Shown piece after piece: positions 7,817 through 16,978 of a DNA stretch of 64,000 nucleotides. Under the pieces are notes generated by a model. The model ran no database searches. It saw only the letters and a program-made list of their open reading frames with translations, and was not told where the DNA came from. Both the position numbers and the translations under genes were made by a program. Positions within the stretch are counted from its first letter, which is position 1. Every line of letters starts with the position of its first letter. Source of the stretch: Micromonospora sp. WMMA1947 (GTDB lineage Bacteria; Actinomycetota; Actinomycetes; Mycobacteriales; Micromonosporaceae); the NCBI RefSeq assembly GCF_027497355.1, contig NZ_CP114909.1:4607001-4671000 (forward strand), read 5' to 3'.

Positions 7817-8215
7817 GTGTTCAGCGTGACCGTCCGGGACCACATGATGGTCGCCCACAGTTTCCGCGGCGAGGTGTTCGGTCCGGCGCAGCGGCTGCAC
7901 GGGGCGACGTTCGTCGTCGACGCCACGTTCCGCCGCGCCGAGCTGGACGACGACGGCATCGTGGTCGACATCGGGCTGGCCACCGAGCAGCTCAAGACCG
8001 TGCTCGCCGAGCTGAACTACCGCAACCTGGACGACGAGCCGGCCTTCGCCGGGGTGAACACCACCACCGAGGTGCTGGCGCGGACGATCGCCGACCGGCT
8101 CGCCGACGCGGTGGCGGCGGGCCGGCTGGGGGAGGGCGCGCGGGGCCTGGCCGGGATCACCGTCACGCTGCACGAGTCGCACATCGCCTGGGCGAGCTAC
8201 GAGCGGTCGCTCTGA
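7817..8215 (+). CDS. QueD/PTPS-fold protein with altered active site
   Basis: A 132-residue tunnelling-fold protein of the 6-pyruvoyl/6-carboxytetrahydropterin synthase family. It keeps His14 (AHSF), His28 (RLHGAT) and the C-terminal Glu (LHESH). By my alignment, the QueD catalytic Cys (CxxxH) is Ala24, the third zinc His (HGH) is Ala30, and the catalytic Asp-His pair is Asn67-Tyr68 (LNYRNL). The usual chemistry is therefore unlikely, and another reaction or a binding role is suggested. GTG 7817 has GAGGAG five bases upstream; GTG 7811, overlapping the previous stop, has no spacing for a ribosome site. Neighbours include RibA- and RibD-type enzymes, pointing to a GTP-derived substrate. Confidence 0.8.
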   Translation: MFSVTVRDHMMVAHSFRGEVFGPAQRLHGATFVVDATFRRAELDDDGIVVDIGLATEQLKTVLAELNYRNLDDEPAFAGVNTTTEVLARTIADRLADAVAAGRLGEGARGLAGITVTLHESHIAWASYERSL

Positions 8216-8219
8216 CCGG

Positions 8220-9257
8220 ATGACAGTCGTCCACGTGGTGCTGCCGGGCGACATCGACGACCCGGCGAACCCCAGCGGCGGCAACGCCTACGACCGCCAG
8301 GTGTGCCGGGGCCTGGCCGCGCGTGGCTGGACGGTACGCGAGCACCAGGTGCCGGGCGGCTGGCCGCACCCGGGGGCAGGGGAACGCGCCGACCTGGCCG
8401 GACTGCTCGGGGGGCTGCCCGACGGCGTGCCGGTGCTGCTCGACGGCCTGGTCGCCTCGACCGTCCCGGACGTGCTCGCCCCGCACGCGGCGCGGCTGCG
8501 CCTGGTGATCCTGGTGCACCTGCCGATCGAGGGCGAGACGGAGGCGCGGGCGCTGGCGGCGGCCGCCGCCGTGGTCGCCACGAGCGAGTGGACCCGGGAC
8601 CGGCTGCTCGACCGCTACCGGCTGCGCCCGCAACGGGTGACTGTCGCCCCGCCCGGCGTCACCCCGGCGCCCGTCGCCTCCGGCACGCCCGGCGGGGGAC
8701 GGCTGCTCTGCGTCGCCGCCGTCACCGCGGTCAAGGGCCACGACGTGCTCGCCGCCGCGCTCGCCGAGGTGGCGGACCTGGACTGGACGTGCGACTGGGT
8801 GGGCCCGCCGGACCGGGACCGGGCGTTCGCCGACCGGCTGCGCGGGCGGCTCGCCGCGACCGGGCTGGCCGGCCGGGTCCGGCTGACCGGGCCACGCACC
8901 GGCGATGACCTGGCCGCCACGTACGCCGCCGCCGATCTGCTGGTTGCGCCCTCCCGGCGGGAGACGTACGGGATGGTGGTCACCGAGGCGCTGGCCCGGG
9001 GCGTACCGGTGCTGGCGAGCGACACCGGCGGCCTGCCGGACACGCTCGGGCACGCCCCCGGCGGCGACCGGCCCGGTCTGCTGGTGCCGCCGGGCGACCC
9101 GGGCGCGACCGCCGCGGCGCTGCGCCGCTGGCTCACCGACCCGGGCCTGCGGGACCGGCTGCGCCGCGCCGCCCGGCAGCGGCGGCACACCCTCACCGGC
9201 TGGCCGGTCACAGTGGACCGGCTGGCGACGGCGCTGAAGGAGGCGACAGCGGCATGA
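8220..9257 (+). CDS. GT4-family glycosyltransferase
   Basis: A 345-residue GT-B enzyme. The N-terminal half contains the GGNAYDRQVCRGLAARGW acceptor-side motif; the C-terminal half has GRLLCVAAVTAVKGHDVL and the nucleotide-sugar EX7E motif in RRETYGMVVTEALARGVPV. Family 4 enzymes are retaining transferases using UDP- or GDP-sugars. It starts 4 bp after the QueD-fold gene and overlaps the methyltransferase by four bases, so all are co-translated. The context suggests glycosylation of the operon's small-molecule or lipid product; the acceptor is not readable from sequence. Confidence 0.85.
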   Translation: MTVVHVVLPGDIDDPANPSGGNAYDRQVCRGLAARGWTVREHQVPGGWPHPGAGERADLAGLLGGLPDGVPVLLDGLVASTVPDVLAPHAARLRLVILVHLPIEGETEARALAAAAAVVATSEWTRDRLLDRYRLRPQRVTVAPPGVTPAPVASGTPGGGRLLCVAAVTAVKGHDVLAAALAEVADLDWTCDWVGPPDRDRAFADRLRGRLAATGLAGRVRLTGPRTGDDLAATYAAADLLVAPSRRETYGMVVTEALARGVPVLASDTGGLPDTLGHAPGGDRPGLLVPPGDPGATAAALRRWLTDPGLRDRLRRAARQRRHTLTGWPVTVDRLATALKEATAA

Positions 9258-10063
9258 CCACCTCACTCCCGCCCGGCTTCGCGGACTGGCTGCGACTGCG
9301 CGAACCCGCCGACGCGGCGGCCCGCAGCGCCGAGCTGGCCGACGCGGTCCGCGACCGGCTGCCCACCGGGCGGCCGATCGTCGTGCACGACCTGGGCAGC
9401 GGCACCGGCTCGATGGCCCGCTGGCTGGCCCCCCGGCTGCCCGGCCCGCAGCACTGGGTGCTGCACGAACGCGACGCGGACCTGCTGGCGCTGGCCCGGG
9501 CCGGACGGCTCACCGCCGCCGACGGCGCCGAGGTCACGGTGACCACCCGCGGCTCCGACGTCACCCGGCTGACCCCCGCCGACCTGGCCGACGCCCACCT
9601 GGTCACCGCGTCCGCGCTGCTGGACATGCTCACCGCCGACGAGGTGGAGCGGATGGTGGCGGCCTGCGCCTGCCACCCGACGCTGTTCGCGCTCACCGTG
9701 ACCGGGCGGACCGAGTTCACCCCGCCGGACCCGCTGGACGCCGAGCTGACCGCCGCGTTCAACGCCCACCAGCGCCGCACCGTCGACGGCCGGACGTTGC
9801 TCGGCCCGGACGCGGTGGACGTCGCGGTGGCCGCGTTCCGCCGCCACGGCGTCGAGACGCTGGTGCGATCCACCCCCTGGCGGCTCGGGCCCGAGCAGGC
9901 CGAGCTGGCCGCCGAGTGGCTCACCGGCTGGGTCGACGCCGCCGTCGAGGAACGACCGCATCTGTCCGGGCCCGCCGGGACGTATCAGAAGTGGCGGCTC
10001 GCCGAGGCCGCCGCCGGCCGGCTCGGCGTGGTGCTGCACCACGCCGACCTGCTCGCCGGCTGA
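9254..10063 (+). CDS. SAM-dependent methyltransferase
   Basis: A 269-residue class I Rossmann methyltransferase with motif I HDLGSGTGSMARWLAPRL (about residues 40-58), an acidic residue ending strand two (LHERDADLLALARAG) and a post-motif TASALLDMLTADEVERM. It begins on the ATGA overlap with the glycosyltransferase. It probably methylates the product of the same operon; C-, N- or O-methylation cannot be told apart here. Confidence 0.8.
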   Translation: MTTSLPPGFADWLRLREPADAAARSAELADAVRDRLPTGRPIVVHDLGSGTGSMARWLAPRLPGPQHWVLHERDADLLALARAGRLTAADGAEVTVTTRGSDVTRLTPADLADAHLVTASALLDMLTADEVERMVAACACHPTLFALTVTGRTEFTPPDPLDAELTAAFNAHQRRTVDGRTLLGPDAVDVAVAAFRRHGVETLVRSTPWRLGPEQAELAAEWLTGWVDAAVEERPHLSGPAGTYQKWRLAEAAAGRLGVVLHHADLLAG

Positions 10064-10114
10064 ACCGTACCGGCTGCCGGCACGTGACAACCGGTGAGAG
10101 CCAGGGAGGACCGT

Positions 10115-11116
10115 TTGTCACACGTCGCCGTAGCCGGACCCGTACCCGCAGTCACGCCCGCGCCGCCGCGCCGGACCCGGGTGGGCCGCGCCTGGACGGG
10201 CCGTGCCTGGGTACGACCGCTGCTCGGGCTCGCGGTGCTCGCCGTGCTCGTCGCCTCGGTGGGCACCGGCCCGTTCCTGGCCGGGCTGCGGCTGATCGAC
10301 GCGCCGGCGCTGGCCGCCGCGCTCGGCATCGGAGTCATCACCACCGTCTGCTGCGCCTGGCGCTGGTCGCTCGTCGCCGGCGGTCTGGGCGTACGGCTGC
10401 CGATGCGCGCCGCGGTGGCGCACTGCTACCGGGCGGTCTTCCTCAATTCGACGCTCCCCGGCGGCGTGCTCGGCGACGTGCACCGGGCGGTACGGCACGG
10501 CCGCGACGCCGGGGACGTCGCCCGCGGCGTCCGGGCGGTGGTGTGGGAGCGCACCGCCGGGCAGGTGGTGCAGGTGGTCATCGCGGTGGCGCTGCTGGCC
10601 GCGTTCCCGTCGCCGGTGCGCCGGTACCTGCCGGCGCTGGCGGCCGGACTCGCCGTGATCGCGCTGGCGCTGGTGCTGGCCGCCCGCGCGGTGCCCCGCT
10701 CCGGGGCGTCCCGGTTCGCCCGGGCGGCCCGCACCGCGCTGACCGACGTGCGCTCCGGAGTGCTGGGCCGCCGGACCTGGGCCGGAGTGGTGATCGCCTC
10801 GACAGTGGTGTTCGCCGGTCACCTGGCCACGTTCGTGGTGGCCGCCCGCACGGCCGGCGCGGACGCCCCGTTGTCGCACCTGCTGCCGCTGACGCTGCTC
10901 GCGCTGCTGGCCATGGCGGTGCCGCTGAACGTGGGCGGGTTCGGGCCGCGCGAGGGGGTGGCCGCGTGGGCGTTCGCCTCGGCCGGGCTGACCGCCGCGC
11001 AGGGTGTGGCGACCGGCACTGTGTACGGCGCGCTGGTGCTGGTGGCCAGCCTGCCCGGCGCCGCGGTGCTGCTCGCACGGCGGCTGCCCCGGCGCGAGCC
11101 CGGCAACTGTCGGTGA
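10115..11116 (+). CDS. LPG-synthase-TM / flippase-like membrane protein
   Basis: A 333-residue polytopic protein with about eight hydrophobic helices, of the lysylphosphatidylglycerol-synthase transmembrane (AglD/YbhN-like) family: FLNSTLPGGVLGDVHRA and VPLNVGGFGPREGVAAWAF are its hallmark segments. Such proteins lack the aminoacyltransferase domain and are often linked to lipid or glycan translocation. TTG 10115 is chosen because AGGGAGGA lies 4 nt upstream; the in-frame GTG at 10094 has no ribosome site. In this operon it may move a glycosylated product across the membrane, which is inference. Confidence 0.75.
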   Translation: MSHVAVAGPVPAVTPAPPRRTRVGRAWTGRAWVRPLLGLAVLAVLVASVGTGPFLAGLRLIDAPALAAALGIGVITTVCCAWRWSLVAGGLGVRLPMRAAVAHCYRAVFLNSTLPGGVLGDVHRAVRHGRDAGDVARGVRAVVWERTAGQVVQVVIAVALLAAFPSPVRRYLPALAAGLAVIALALVLAARAVPRSGASRFARAARTALTDVRSGVLGRRTWAGVVIASTVVFAGHLATFVVAARTAGADAPLSHLLPLTLLALLAMAVPLNVGGFGPREGVAAWAFASAGLTAAQGVATGTVYGALVLVASLPGAAVLLARRLPRREPGNCR

Positions 11117-11185
11117 TCCCGCCTACGGTGGGGGAGCGAGGTGTGCGTCGCCGGGTCCGCCCGGCGACCGGACGACAGGAGAACC

Positions 11186-11815
11186 ATGGACGAAACCCTG
11201 CCCACCGCGACGGTCCGGACCCGCGTGACGGTTCCGCTGCGGTTCCCCGACGGGTACGTGACCACGGCCCGCGTGCACACCTTCCACGGTCTCGTCGACG
11301 GTCGCGAGCACCTGGCGTTCGGGCTCGGTGAGCACGCCGACGCCGACCCGCCGCTGGTCCGCCCGCACTCCGAGTGCCTCACCGGGGACGTGTTCGGCAG
11401 TCAGCGCTGCGACTGCGGACCGCAGTTGCGCGAGGCGGTCGAGCGGATCGCCGAGTCGGGTGGCTACCTGCTCTACCTGCGGCAGGAGGGGCGTGGCATC
11501 GGCCTGTACGCCAAGCTCGACGCGTACGCCCTGCAGGACGGCGGCCTCGACACGTACGAGGCGAACCTGGCGCTCGGGCGCGGCGCGGACGAGCGCGACT
11601 ACACGGTGGCCGCGCAGATGCTCGGCGCGCTGGGCGTGGACGAGGTGGCCCTGCTCAGCAACAACCCGGACAAGGCGGCCCAGCTCGAACGGCTGGGCGT
11701 GACGGTGGCCGACCGGGTGTCCACCGGCGTGCACCTGTCGCCGGCGAACGCCGGCTACCTGGCGGCCAAGGTGACCCGCGCCGACCACGCCCTCGACCTG
11801 CCGTTCGTGCCGTGA
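11186..11815 (+). CDS. ribA: GTP cyclohydrolase II (RibA-type)
   Basis: A 209-residue single-domain GTP cyclohydrolase II. The zinc ligands are Cys64, Cys75 and Cys77 (HSECLTGDVFGSQRCDCG); RQEGRGIGL and YALQDGGLDTYEANLALG bind GTP. The residue equivalent to E. coli Tyr105 is retained (Tyr114, DAYALQD). As I recall, a streptomycete homologue with Met there releases only a formamidopyrimidine, so full cyclohydrolase activity is predicted here. The protein lacks a fused RibB domain and sits with a RibD-type reductase but no ribE/ribH, so it more likely serves a dedicated pathway than bulk riboflavin synthesis. ATG 11186 has AGGAGA upstream. Confidence 0.88.
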   Translation: MDETLPTATVRTRVTVPLRFPDGYVTTARVHTFHGLVDGREHLAFGLGEHADADPPLVRPHSECLTGDVFGSQRCDCGPQLREAVERIAESGGYLLYLRQEGRGIGLYAKLDAYALQDGGLDTYEANLALGRGADERDYTVAAQMLGALGVDEVALLSNNPDKAAQLERLGVTVADRVSTGVHLSPANAGYLAAKVTRADHALDLPFVP

Positions 11816-12501
11816 CCACCCGTCCGTACGTGCTGCTCAGCTGCGCGATGTCGATCGACGGCTACATCGACGACGCGACCACCGATCGGCTGCTGCTGTC
11901 GAACGACGACGACCTGGACCGGGTGGACGCGATCCGGGCCGGGTGCGACGCGATCATGGTGGGCGCGGCCACTGTGCGCCGCGACGACCCCCGCCTGCTG
12001 GTGCGCAGCGAGCGCCGCCGCGCCGAGCGGGTGGCGCGCGGCCTGCCCCCGTCGCCGGTGAAGGTGACTGTCACCGGCAGCGGCGACCTCGATCCGGAGG
12101 CCCGGTTCTTCACCATGGGTGACGGGCTCAAGCTGGTGTACTGCCCGAGCGGGGTGGTGGACAAGGCCCGTGAGCAGGTCGGCGCCGTGTCGACTGTGGT
12201 CGACGCGGGGGATCCGGCCACCCCGGAGGCGGTGGTGGCCGACCTGGCCGGGCGCGGGGTGACGCGCCTGATGGTGGAGGGCGGCGGCTCGATGCACCGC
12301 CAGTTCCTCACGGCCGGCCTGGCCGACGAGTTGCACCTGGTGGTCGCGCCGTTCTTCGTGGGGGACGGGCGGGCGCCGCGCTTCGTCGGGGACGGCCGCT
12401 TCCCGTGGCACCCGGGCCGTCGGGCCCGGGTGGTCGAGGTACGCCAGATCGGCGACGTGGTCCTCACCCGCTACGCGCTGTCCGACCGCTGCCCGGCCTG
12501 A
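11812..12501 (+). CDS. RibD C-terminal-type pyrimidine reductase
   Basis: A 229-residue dihydrofolate-reductase-like enzyme of the RibD C-terminal family: PYVLLSCAMSIDGYI at the start, DAIMVGAATVRRDDPRL for NADPH/substrate binding, and LMVEGGGSMHRQFL near residue 155. It lacks the deaminase domain of full RibD. It would reduce the ribosylamino side chain of the pyrimidine made by the upstream GTP cyclohydrolase II. The GTG start overlaps the ribA-like stop (GTGA), so the two steps are translationally coupled. It is the last gene of the run. Confidence 0.85.
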   Translation: MTTRPYVLLSCAMSIDGYIDDATTDRLLLSNDDDLDRVDAIRAGCDAIMVGAATVRRDDPRLLVRSERRRAERVARGLPPSPVKVTVTGSGDLDPEARFFTMGDGLKLVYCPSGVVDKAREQVGAVSTVVDAGDPATPEAVVADLAGRGVTRLMVEGGGSMHRQFLTAGLADELHLVVAPFFVGDGRAPRFVGDGRFPWHPGRRARVVEVRQIGDVVLTRYALSDRCPA

Positions 12502-12542
12502 CCCGTCCCGCCCGGTCCGCTCTTGTGCAAGCTCACGCTCGT

Positions 12543-12575
12543 GATTAGTTTGTTGACCATCCATACGAACTAATC
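12543..12575 (+). promoter_or_regulatory. Inverted-repeat operator before the sugar ABC importer
   Basis: GATTAGTT and AACTAATC are perfect 8-bp arms separated by 17 bp that contain TTGACC (12554-12559), a -35-like hexamer. The AT-rich arms stand out in this DNA and lie 30 bp before the binding-protein start. They probably bind a sugar-responsive repressor encoded elsewhere. Confidence 0.5.
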
Positions 12576-12605
12576 CACTGCGCTTCCCTTCCCGAAGGGG
12601 GACCG

Positions 12606-14285
12606 ATGACCGCGCACCACCCCGACCCGGGCTCCTCCCGCCGCCGCTTCCTCGGGCTGGTCGGCCTCGGCGTGGCCGCCACCACCACCGGCCCGCTGCT
12701 CGCCGGCTGCTCGGAAAAACCGGCCGGCTCCGGCGCCGCCCAGAACCTCGACGCCGTCTCCGGCCTGCTGCCCACCCGCAAGGACCTGCCCGGCGGCATC
12801 ACGCCCGACATCACGGGTACGCGCCCGGTGCCCGACGGCTACACCCGCTACCCGGCGAATCTGATCGACGCCGTCACCGACAAGCCCGGCACCAGTGGTA
12901 AGCAGGTCACCGCCATGACCCCCGCCTGGGGCCCGGCGCCGCCCGGCGCCGCGCAGAGCGCCTACCTCCAGGCCGTGAACGCCGAGCTGGGCACGCCCGT
13001 CAACTTCACCATCCAGGACGGCAACACCTACGCCGACAAGCTCAACGCGATGCTCGGCGCGCGGGACGTACCGGACCTGCTGTGCGTACCGGGGTGGGAG
13101 GTGGAGAAGATCCCGCGCTTCGCCGAGGCGATCAAGGTGCTCTTCGAGGACCTGACCGACCACCTGAAGGGCGACGCCGCAGCCGCGTACCCGATGCTGG
13201 CGAGCTTCCCCACCGGGGCCTGGCGGCGGGCGGTGTGGAACGAGCGGATCATGTCCGTGCCCAACCCCACGGACGGGCCGTTCCCGTGGGCGCTGTTCAC
13301 CCGCAAGGACGTGCTCGACGCCCGCGGCCTGGGCGTGCCGGCGAACCTGGACGACCTGCTCGCCGCGGCCAAGCAGGTCACCGACCCGGCGCGCAAGGTG
13401 TGGGCGTTCAACGACGTGTTCGCCATGATCCAGATGTTCCACAAGGTGCCGGGCCACAAGGGCGGATGGCGGGTCACGTCCGACGGCACGCCCGAGTTCA
13501 AGTACGAGACCCCGGAGTTCCGCCGCGCGCTTGAGGTCATGGCCAAGATCTACGCGGACGGCCTGGTCCACCCGGACATCGTGGCCAGCAAGGGCGCGGA
13601 CGCCAAGCAGCTGTTCGCCAAGAACGGCGCGATCGTGTTCCTCCAGGACGGCGTCGGTTTCTGGCAGGGCGCCCAGGCCGAGCACCAGAAGACCAACCCC
13701 AAGCTGAACATCCAGCCGGTGCCGGTCTTCTCCGCCACCGGCGGCGACCCGCTGGTCTGGGGCGACGACGAGCCGATCTCCTACACGTTCGTCAAGAAGG
13801 GCCTCGGCAAGGACCGGGTCCAGGAGCTGCTGCGGATCATCAACTGGTGCTCCGCGCCGCTGGGCAGCCAGGAGGCGCAGCTGCGGGACTTCGGCGTCGC
13901 GGGCAAGCACCACACCCCGTCGCCGAACGGGCCGGTCAAGACCGACCTGGCGTTCAAGGAGATCGCCAACCAGTACTTCTTCATCAGCGGCCGCAACCCC
14001 ACCATCGGGCCGTTCCCCGACACCCCGCGCTTCGTGCCGGACGTGCTCGCGTACTCCAACGAGATGGTCAAGCACATGGAGCCCAACCCGTGGGCCGGGG
14101 TGAAGCTGGAGATGCCCGCCGCCTACAAGGCCAACCAGGTGCCCACCGAGGACAAGTTCACCGACGTGCTGCGCGGCCGCCGACCGCTGAGCGACGTGGA
14201 CGCCATCGTCAAGGAGTGGAAGGCCGCCGGCGGCGAGGAGGCCCGGAAGCTGCTCGCCGACGCGCTGCCCAAGGCGGGCCGATGA
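12606..14285 (+). CDS. Extracellular solute-binding lipoprotein, saccharide ABC importer
   Basis: A 559-residue family-1-type binding protein. The N terminus combines a twin-arginine pattern (SSRRRFLGLVGLG) with a lipobox (LLAGC), so it is probably Tat-exported and lipid-anchored. Its length and the partner permeases match LplA/YtcQ-like oligosaccharide systems, whose binding proteins exceed 500 residues. GAAGGGGGACC precedes the ATG. It overlaps the first permease gene by four bases. No glycoside hydrolase or ATPase is nearby, so the substrate (an oligosaccharide, possibly plant- or wall-derived) is not defined and a shared MsmK-type ATPase is expected. Confidence 0.85.
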   Translation: MTAHHPDPGSSRRRFLGLVGLGVAATTTGPLLAGCSEKPAGSGAAQNLDAVSGLLPTRKDLPGGITPDITGTRPVPDGYTRYPANLIDAVTDKPGTSGKQVTAMTPAWGPAPPGAAQSAYLQAVNAELGTPVNFTIQDGNTYADKLNAMLGARDVPDLLCVPGWEVEKIPRFAEAIKVLFEDLTDHLKGDAAAAYPMLASFPTGAWRRAVWNERIMSVPNPTDGPFPWALFTRKDVLDARGLGVPANLDDLLAAAKQVTDPARKVWAFNDVFAMIQMFHKVPGHKGGWRVTSDGTPEFKYETPEFRRALEVMAKIYADGLVHPDIVASKGADAKQLFAKNGAIVFLQDGVGFWQGAQAEHQKTNPKLNIQPVPVFSATGGDPLVWGDDEPISYTFVKKGLGKDRVQELLRIINWCSAPLGSQEAQLRDFGVAGKHHTPSPNGPVKTDLAFKEIANQYFFISGRNPTIGPFPDTPRFVPDVLAYSNEMVKHMEPNPWAGVKLEMPAAYKANQVPTEDKFTDVLRGRRPLSDVDAIVKEWKAAGGEEARKLLADALPKAGR

Positions 14286-15307
14286 GCGAGCCGGCCGTCC
14301 TGGCCGGGCCCGAACAGGCCCGGCCGGACGCGCCGGCCCCACCGGGCCGCCCGCCCCGCCGTCGCCCGTCCCGCCGCCGGGTGCCGCTGCGCACCCGGCT
14401 GTGCCGGGACTGGCAACTGCTCGCCATGGTGGCGCCCGGCTTCGGAATCCTGCTGATCTTCAGCTACCTGCCGATCGCCGGCAACGTGATCGCGTTCCAG
14501 GACTACAACCCCTACCTCGGCGACAACCCCTGGCAGGCGTTCCTGCACAGCGACTGGATCGGCTTCGGGCAGTTCCAGCTGCTGTTCTCCGACCCGGCGT
14601 TCTGGGACGCGTTCCGCAACACGCTGGCGATCACCGCGTTCCAGCTCGTGTTCTTCTTCCCGCTGCCGATCCTGCTGGCCATCGCGCTGCACAACCTGCT
14701 GTCCAGCCGGCTGCGCGGACTGATCCAGACGATCGTCTACCTGCCGCACTTCTTCAGCTGGGTGCTGGTGGTGACGTTCTTCGTCGCGATGCTCGGCGGC
14801 GCCGGGCTGCTCGCCCAGAGCATGCGCGAGGCCGGGATGCAGCCGTGGAACGTGATGACCAACCCGGACACGTTCATCGTCCTGGTCACCGTCGAGGCGG
14901 TGTGGAAGGACGTCGGCTGGGGCACCATCGTCTTCCTGGCCGCGCTGTCCACCATCGACCAGAACCTCTACGAGGCCGCCGCCGCCGACGGCGCCGGCCG
15001 ATGGCGGCGACTGTGGCACATCACGCTGCCCGGCCTGCGCCCGGTGATCGTGCTGCTGCTCATCCTGCGGCTGGGCGACGCGCTCTCGGTCGGCTTCGAG
15101 CAGTTCCTGCTGCAACGCGACGCCGTCGGCCGGCAGGCCGCCGAGGTGCTCGACACCTTCGTCTACCACTTCTCCATCGCCACCGGGAACTACGGCTACG
15201 GCGCGGCGGCCGGACTGTTCAAGGCCGTCATCGGGCTGGTTCTCATCCTGGCCGCCAACCGGGTGGCGCACATGCTCGGCGAACGAGGGATCTACTCGAA
15301 GTCATGA
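14282..15307 (+). CDS. Sugar ABC permease, LplB/YteP type
   Basis: A 341-residue permease with a basic, proline-rich N-terminal tail (about residues 1-45) followed by six helices. [15 protein letters not shown] after helix one and [15 protein letters not shown] are typical of LplB-like saccharide permeases; the coupling loop is [21 protein letters not shown]. It pairs with the next gene as a heterodimer. ATGA overlaps at both ends show translational coupling with the binding protein and the second permease. Confidence 0.88.
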   Translation: MSEPAVLAGPEQARPDAPAPPGRPPRRRPSRRRVPLRTRLCRDWQLLAMVAPGFGILLIFSYLPIAGNVIAFQDYNPYLGDNPWQAFLHSDWIGFGQFQLLFSDPAFWDAFRNTLAITAFQLVFFFPLPILLAIALHNLLSSRLRGLIQTIVYLPHFFSWVLVVTFFVAMLGGAGLLAQSMREAGMQPWNVMTNPDTFIVLVTVEAVWKDVGWGTIVFLAALSTIDQNLYEAAAADGAGRWRRLWHITLPGLRPVIVLLLILRLGDALSVGFEQFLLQRDAVGRQAAEVLDTFVYHFSIATGNYGYGAAAGLFKAVIGLVLILAANRVAHMLGERGIYSKS

Positions 15308-16224
15308 CCACGCTCATCCGCCGGGCCGCCGGCGACCGATCCCGCCGGCCGGTGTGGCAGGAACCGCCCACCCCGCTCGGGCAGGGGCTCAAGGCCGTGA
15401 TGCTCACCGTGCTGGTCGCGGGCGTGCTGTTCCCGCTCTGGGTGATCCTGGTGACCAGCCTCTCCTCCCGGGAGACCATCGCCCGGGCCGGCGGGCTGGT
15501 GGTCGTGCCCCGGGGCATCGACACGTCCGCCTACGAGACGATCTTCGCCGGTGGCGCTGTCACCCGGGCGCTGTGGATCAGCACGCTGGTCACCGTCTTC
15601 GGCACCGCCATCGCGCTCACGGTCACCGTGCTCGCCGCGTACGGGCTGTCCCGCCCCGGTTCGCTGGGACACCGCTGGCTGCTCGCGTACTTCCTGATCC
15701 CGTTCCTGGTCTACCCGCCGCTGGTGCCGCGCTACCTGGTGGTCACCGGGCTGGGGCTGAAGGACACCATCTGGGCGCTGGTCCTGCCACCGGCGATCAG
15801 CGTGTTCAACCTGGTCGTGGTGCGCGGGTTCTTCCAGGGCATCCCGTCGGAACTGCTGGACAGCGCCCGCATCGACGGCGCGAGCGACTTCCGTACGCTC
15901 GCGCGCATCGTGCTGCCGCTGTCCCGCGCGGTCATCGCCGTGGTCGGCCTGTTCTACGCGGTCAGCTACTGGAACGTCTGGTTCGACGCGTTGCTGTTCA
16001 TCGACCGCAACGACATGTACCCGATCCAGCGGGTGCTGCAGAGCTACCTGCTGGCCGGGCAGGCCCCGCACACCTCCGGCGGCAGCAGCGGGGTGACCAT
16101 GCCGCCGACCGAGGCGGTCAAGATGGCGGTGGTGGTGCTGACCGTCGCGCCGATCGTCGCCATCTATCCCTTCATCCAGCGGCACTTCGTCAAGGGCGTG
16201 CTGATCGGTGCGGTGAAGGGCTGA
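15304..16224 (+). CDS. Sugar ABC permease, LplC/YtcP type
   Basis: A 306-residue MalG-like permease with six helices, [19 protein letters not shown] ahead of the coupling loop and [19 protein letters not shown] as the EAA-type loop. Its C terminus ([19 protein letters not shown]) is the highly conserved ending of this carbohydrate permease family. Overlap with the previous gene by four bases makes a three-gene operon without an ATPase. It converges on the minus-strand amino-acid ABC genes with a gap of 13 bp. Confidence 0.88.
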   Translation: MTTLIRRAAGDRSRRPVWQEPPTPLGQGLKAVMLTVLVAGVLFPLWVILVTSLSSRETIARAGGLVVVPRGIDTSAYETIFAGGAVTRALWISTLVTVFGTAIALTVTVLAAYGLSRPGSLGHRWLLAYFLIPFLVYPPLVPRYLVVTGLGLKDTIWALVLPPAISVFNLVVVRGFFQGIPSELLDSARIDGASDFRTLARIVLPLSRAVIAVVGLFYAVSYWNVWFDALLFIDRNDMYPIQRVLQSYLLAGQAPHTSGGSSGVTMPPTEAVKMAVVVLTVAPIVAIYPFIQRHFVKGVLIGAVKG

Positions 16225-16237
16225 GGCCGCGGGTCTG

Positions 16238-16978
16238 TCAGAGCACCTGGGACAGGAAGCGCCGCAGCCGTGGGTGCTCGGGCGCCTCGAACACCGCCTC
16301 CGGTGGCCCGGCCTCCAGCACCACGCCCGCGTCCATGAACGCCACCGTGTCGGCGACGCTGCGCGCGAACCCCATCTCGTGGGTCACCACGACCATCGTC
16401 ATGCCGGCGGCGGCCAGGTCCGCCATCACCGCGAGCACGCCCTTGACCAGTTCCGGGTCCAGCGCGCTGGTCGCCTCGTCGAACAGCATCACCTGCGGGC
16501 GCAGCGCGAGCGCCCGCGCGATGGCGACGCGCTGCTGCTGGCCGCCGGAGAGCTGCGCCGGCCGCGCGTCCGCCTTGCCGGCCAGGCCCACCAGGTCGAG
16601 CTGGGCGCGGGCCAGCGCCACCGCCTCGTCCTCGCTCAGCTTCTTGAGCTTGCGCAGCGCCAGCGTGATGTTGCGCAGCACGCTCAGGTGCGGGAACAGG
16701 TTGAACTGCTGGAACACCATGCCGATGCGCTGACGCAGGGCGTCCGGGTCGTCGCGCAGCACGCTGCGCCCGTCCAGCAGCACGTCACCCCGGTCCGGCT
16801 CGATCAGCCGGTTGATGGTGCGCAGCAGCGTCGACTTGCCGGAGCCGGACGGGCCGATGACGCAGGCCGCCCGGCCCCGGGCCACGTCCAGGTCCGCGCC
16901 GCGCAGCACCCGGTGCGCGCCGAAGGCCAGGTGCACGTCGCGGACGGCCAGGCTGACCGAGGTCGTGGTGGTGGTCAT
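16238..16978 (-). CDS. Polar amino-acid ABC transporter ATPase (GlnQ-like)
   Basis: A 246-residue ATPase with Walker [14 protein letters not shown]-loop [16 protein letters not shown], signature [15 protein letters not shown], Walker [13 protein letters not shown] and switch His [10 protein letters not shown], the set typical of GlnQ/HisP-type importers. It is the last gene of a minus-strand operon and overlaps the permease by four bases. The operon's leader region (SAM-IV-type riboswitch and Cys-containing leader peptide) suggests sulfur amino acids as substrate, as in cystine importers of this family. Confidence 0.9.
   Translation of the reverse strand: MTTTTTSVSLAVRDVHLAFGAHRVLRGADLDVARGRAACVIGPSGSGKSTLLRTINRLIEPDRGDVLLDGRSVLRDDPDALRQRIGMVFQQFNLFPHLSVLRNITLALRKLKKLSEDEAVALARAQLDLVGLAGKADARPAQLSGGQQQRVAIARALALRPQVMLFDEATSALDPELVKGVLAVMADLAAAGMTMVVVTHEMGFARSVADTVAFMDAGVVLEAGPPEAVFEAPEHPRLRRFLSQVL

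Noticed and set aside
7784..8215. QueD-fold gene starting at the ATG/GTG near 7784
   Set aside because: It would overlap the dehydrogenase by 31 bp and has no ribosome site; GTG 7817 has GAGGAG at ideal distance and fits family length.
11186..12501. Riboflavin biosynthesis operon
   Set aside because: Only the cyclohydrolase II and reductase steps are present; ribB, the RibD deaminase domain, ribE and ribH are missing, and the neighbours are decoration enzymes.
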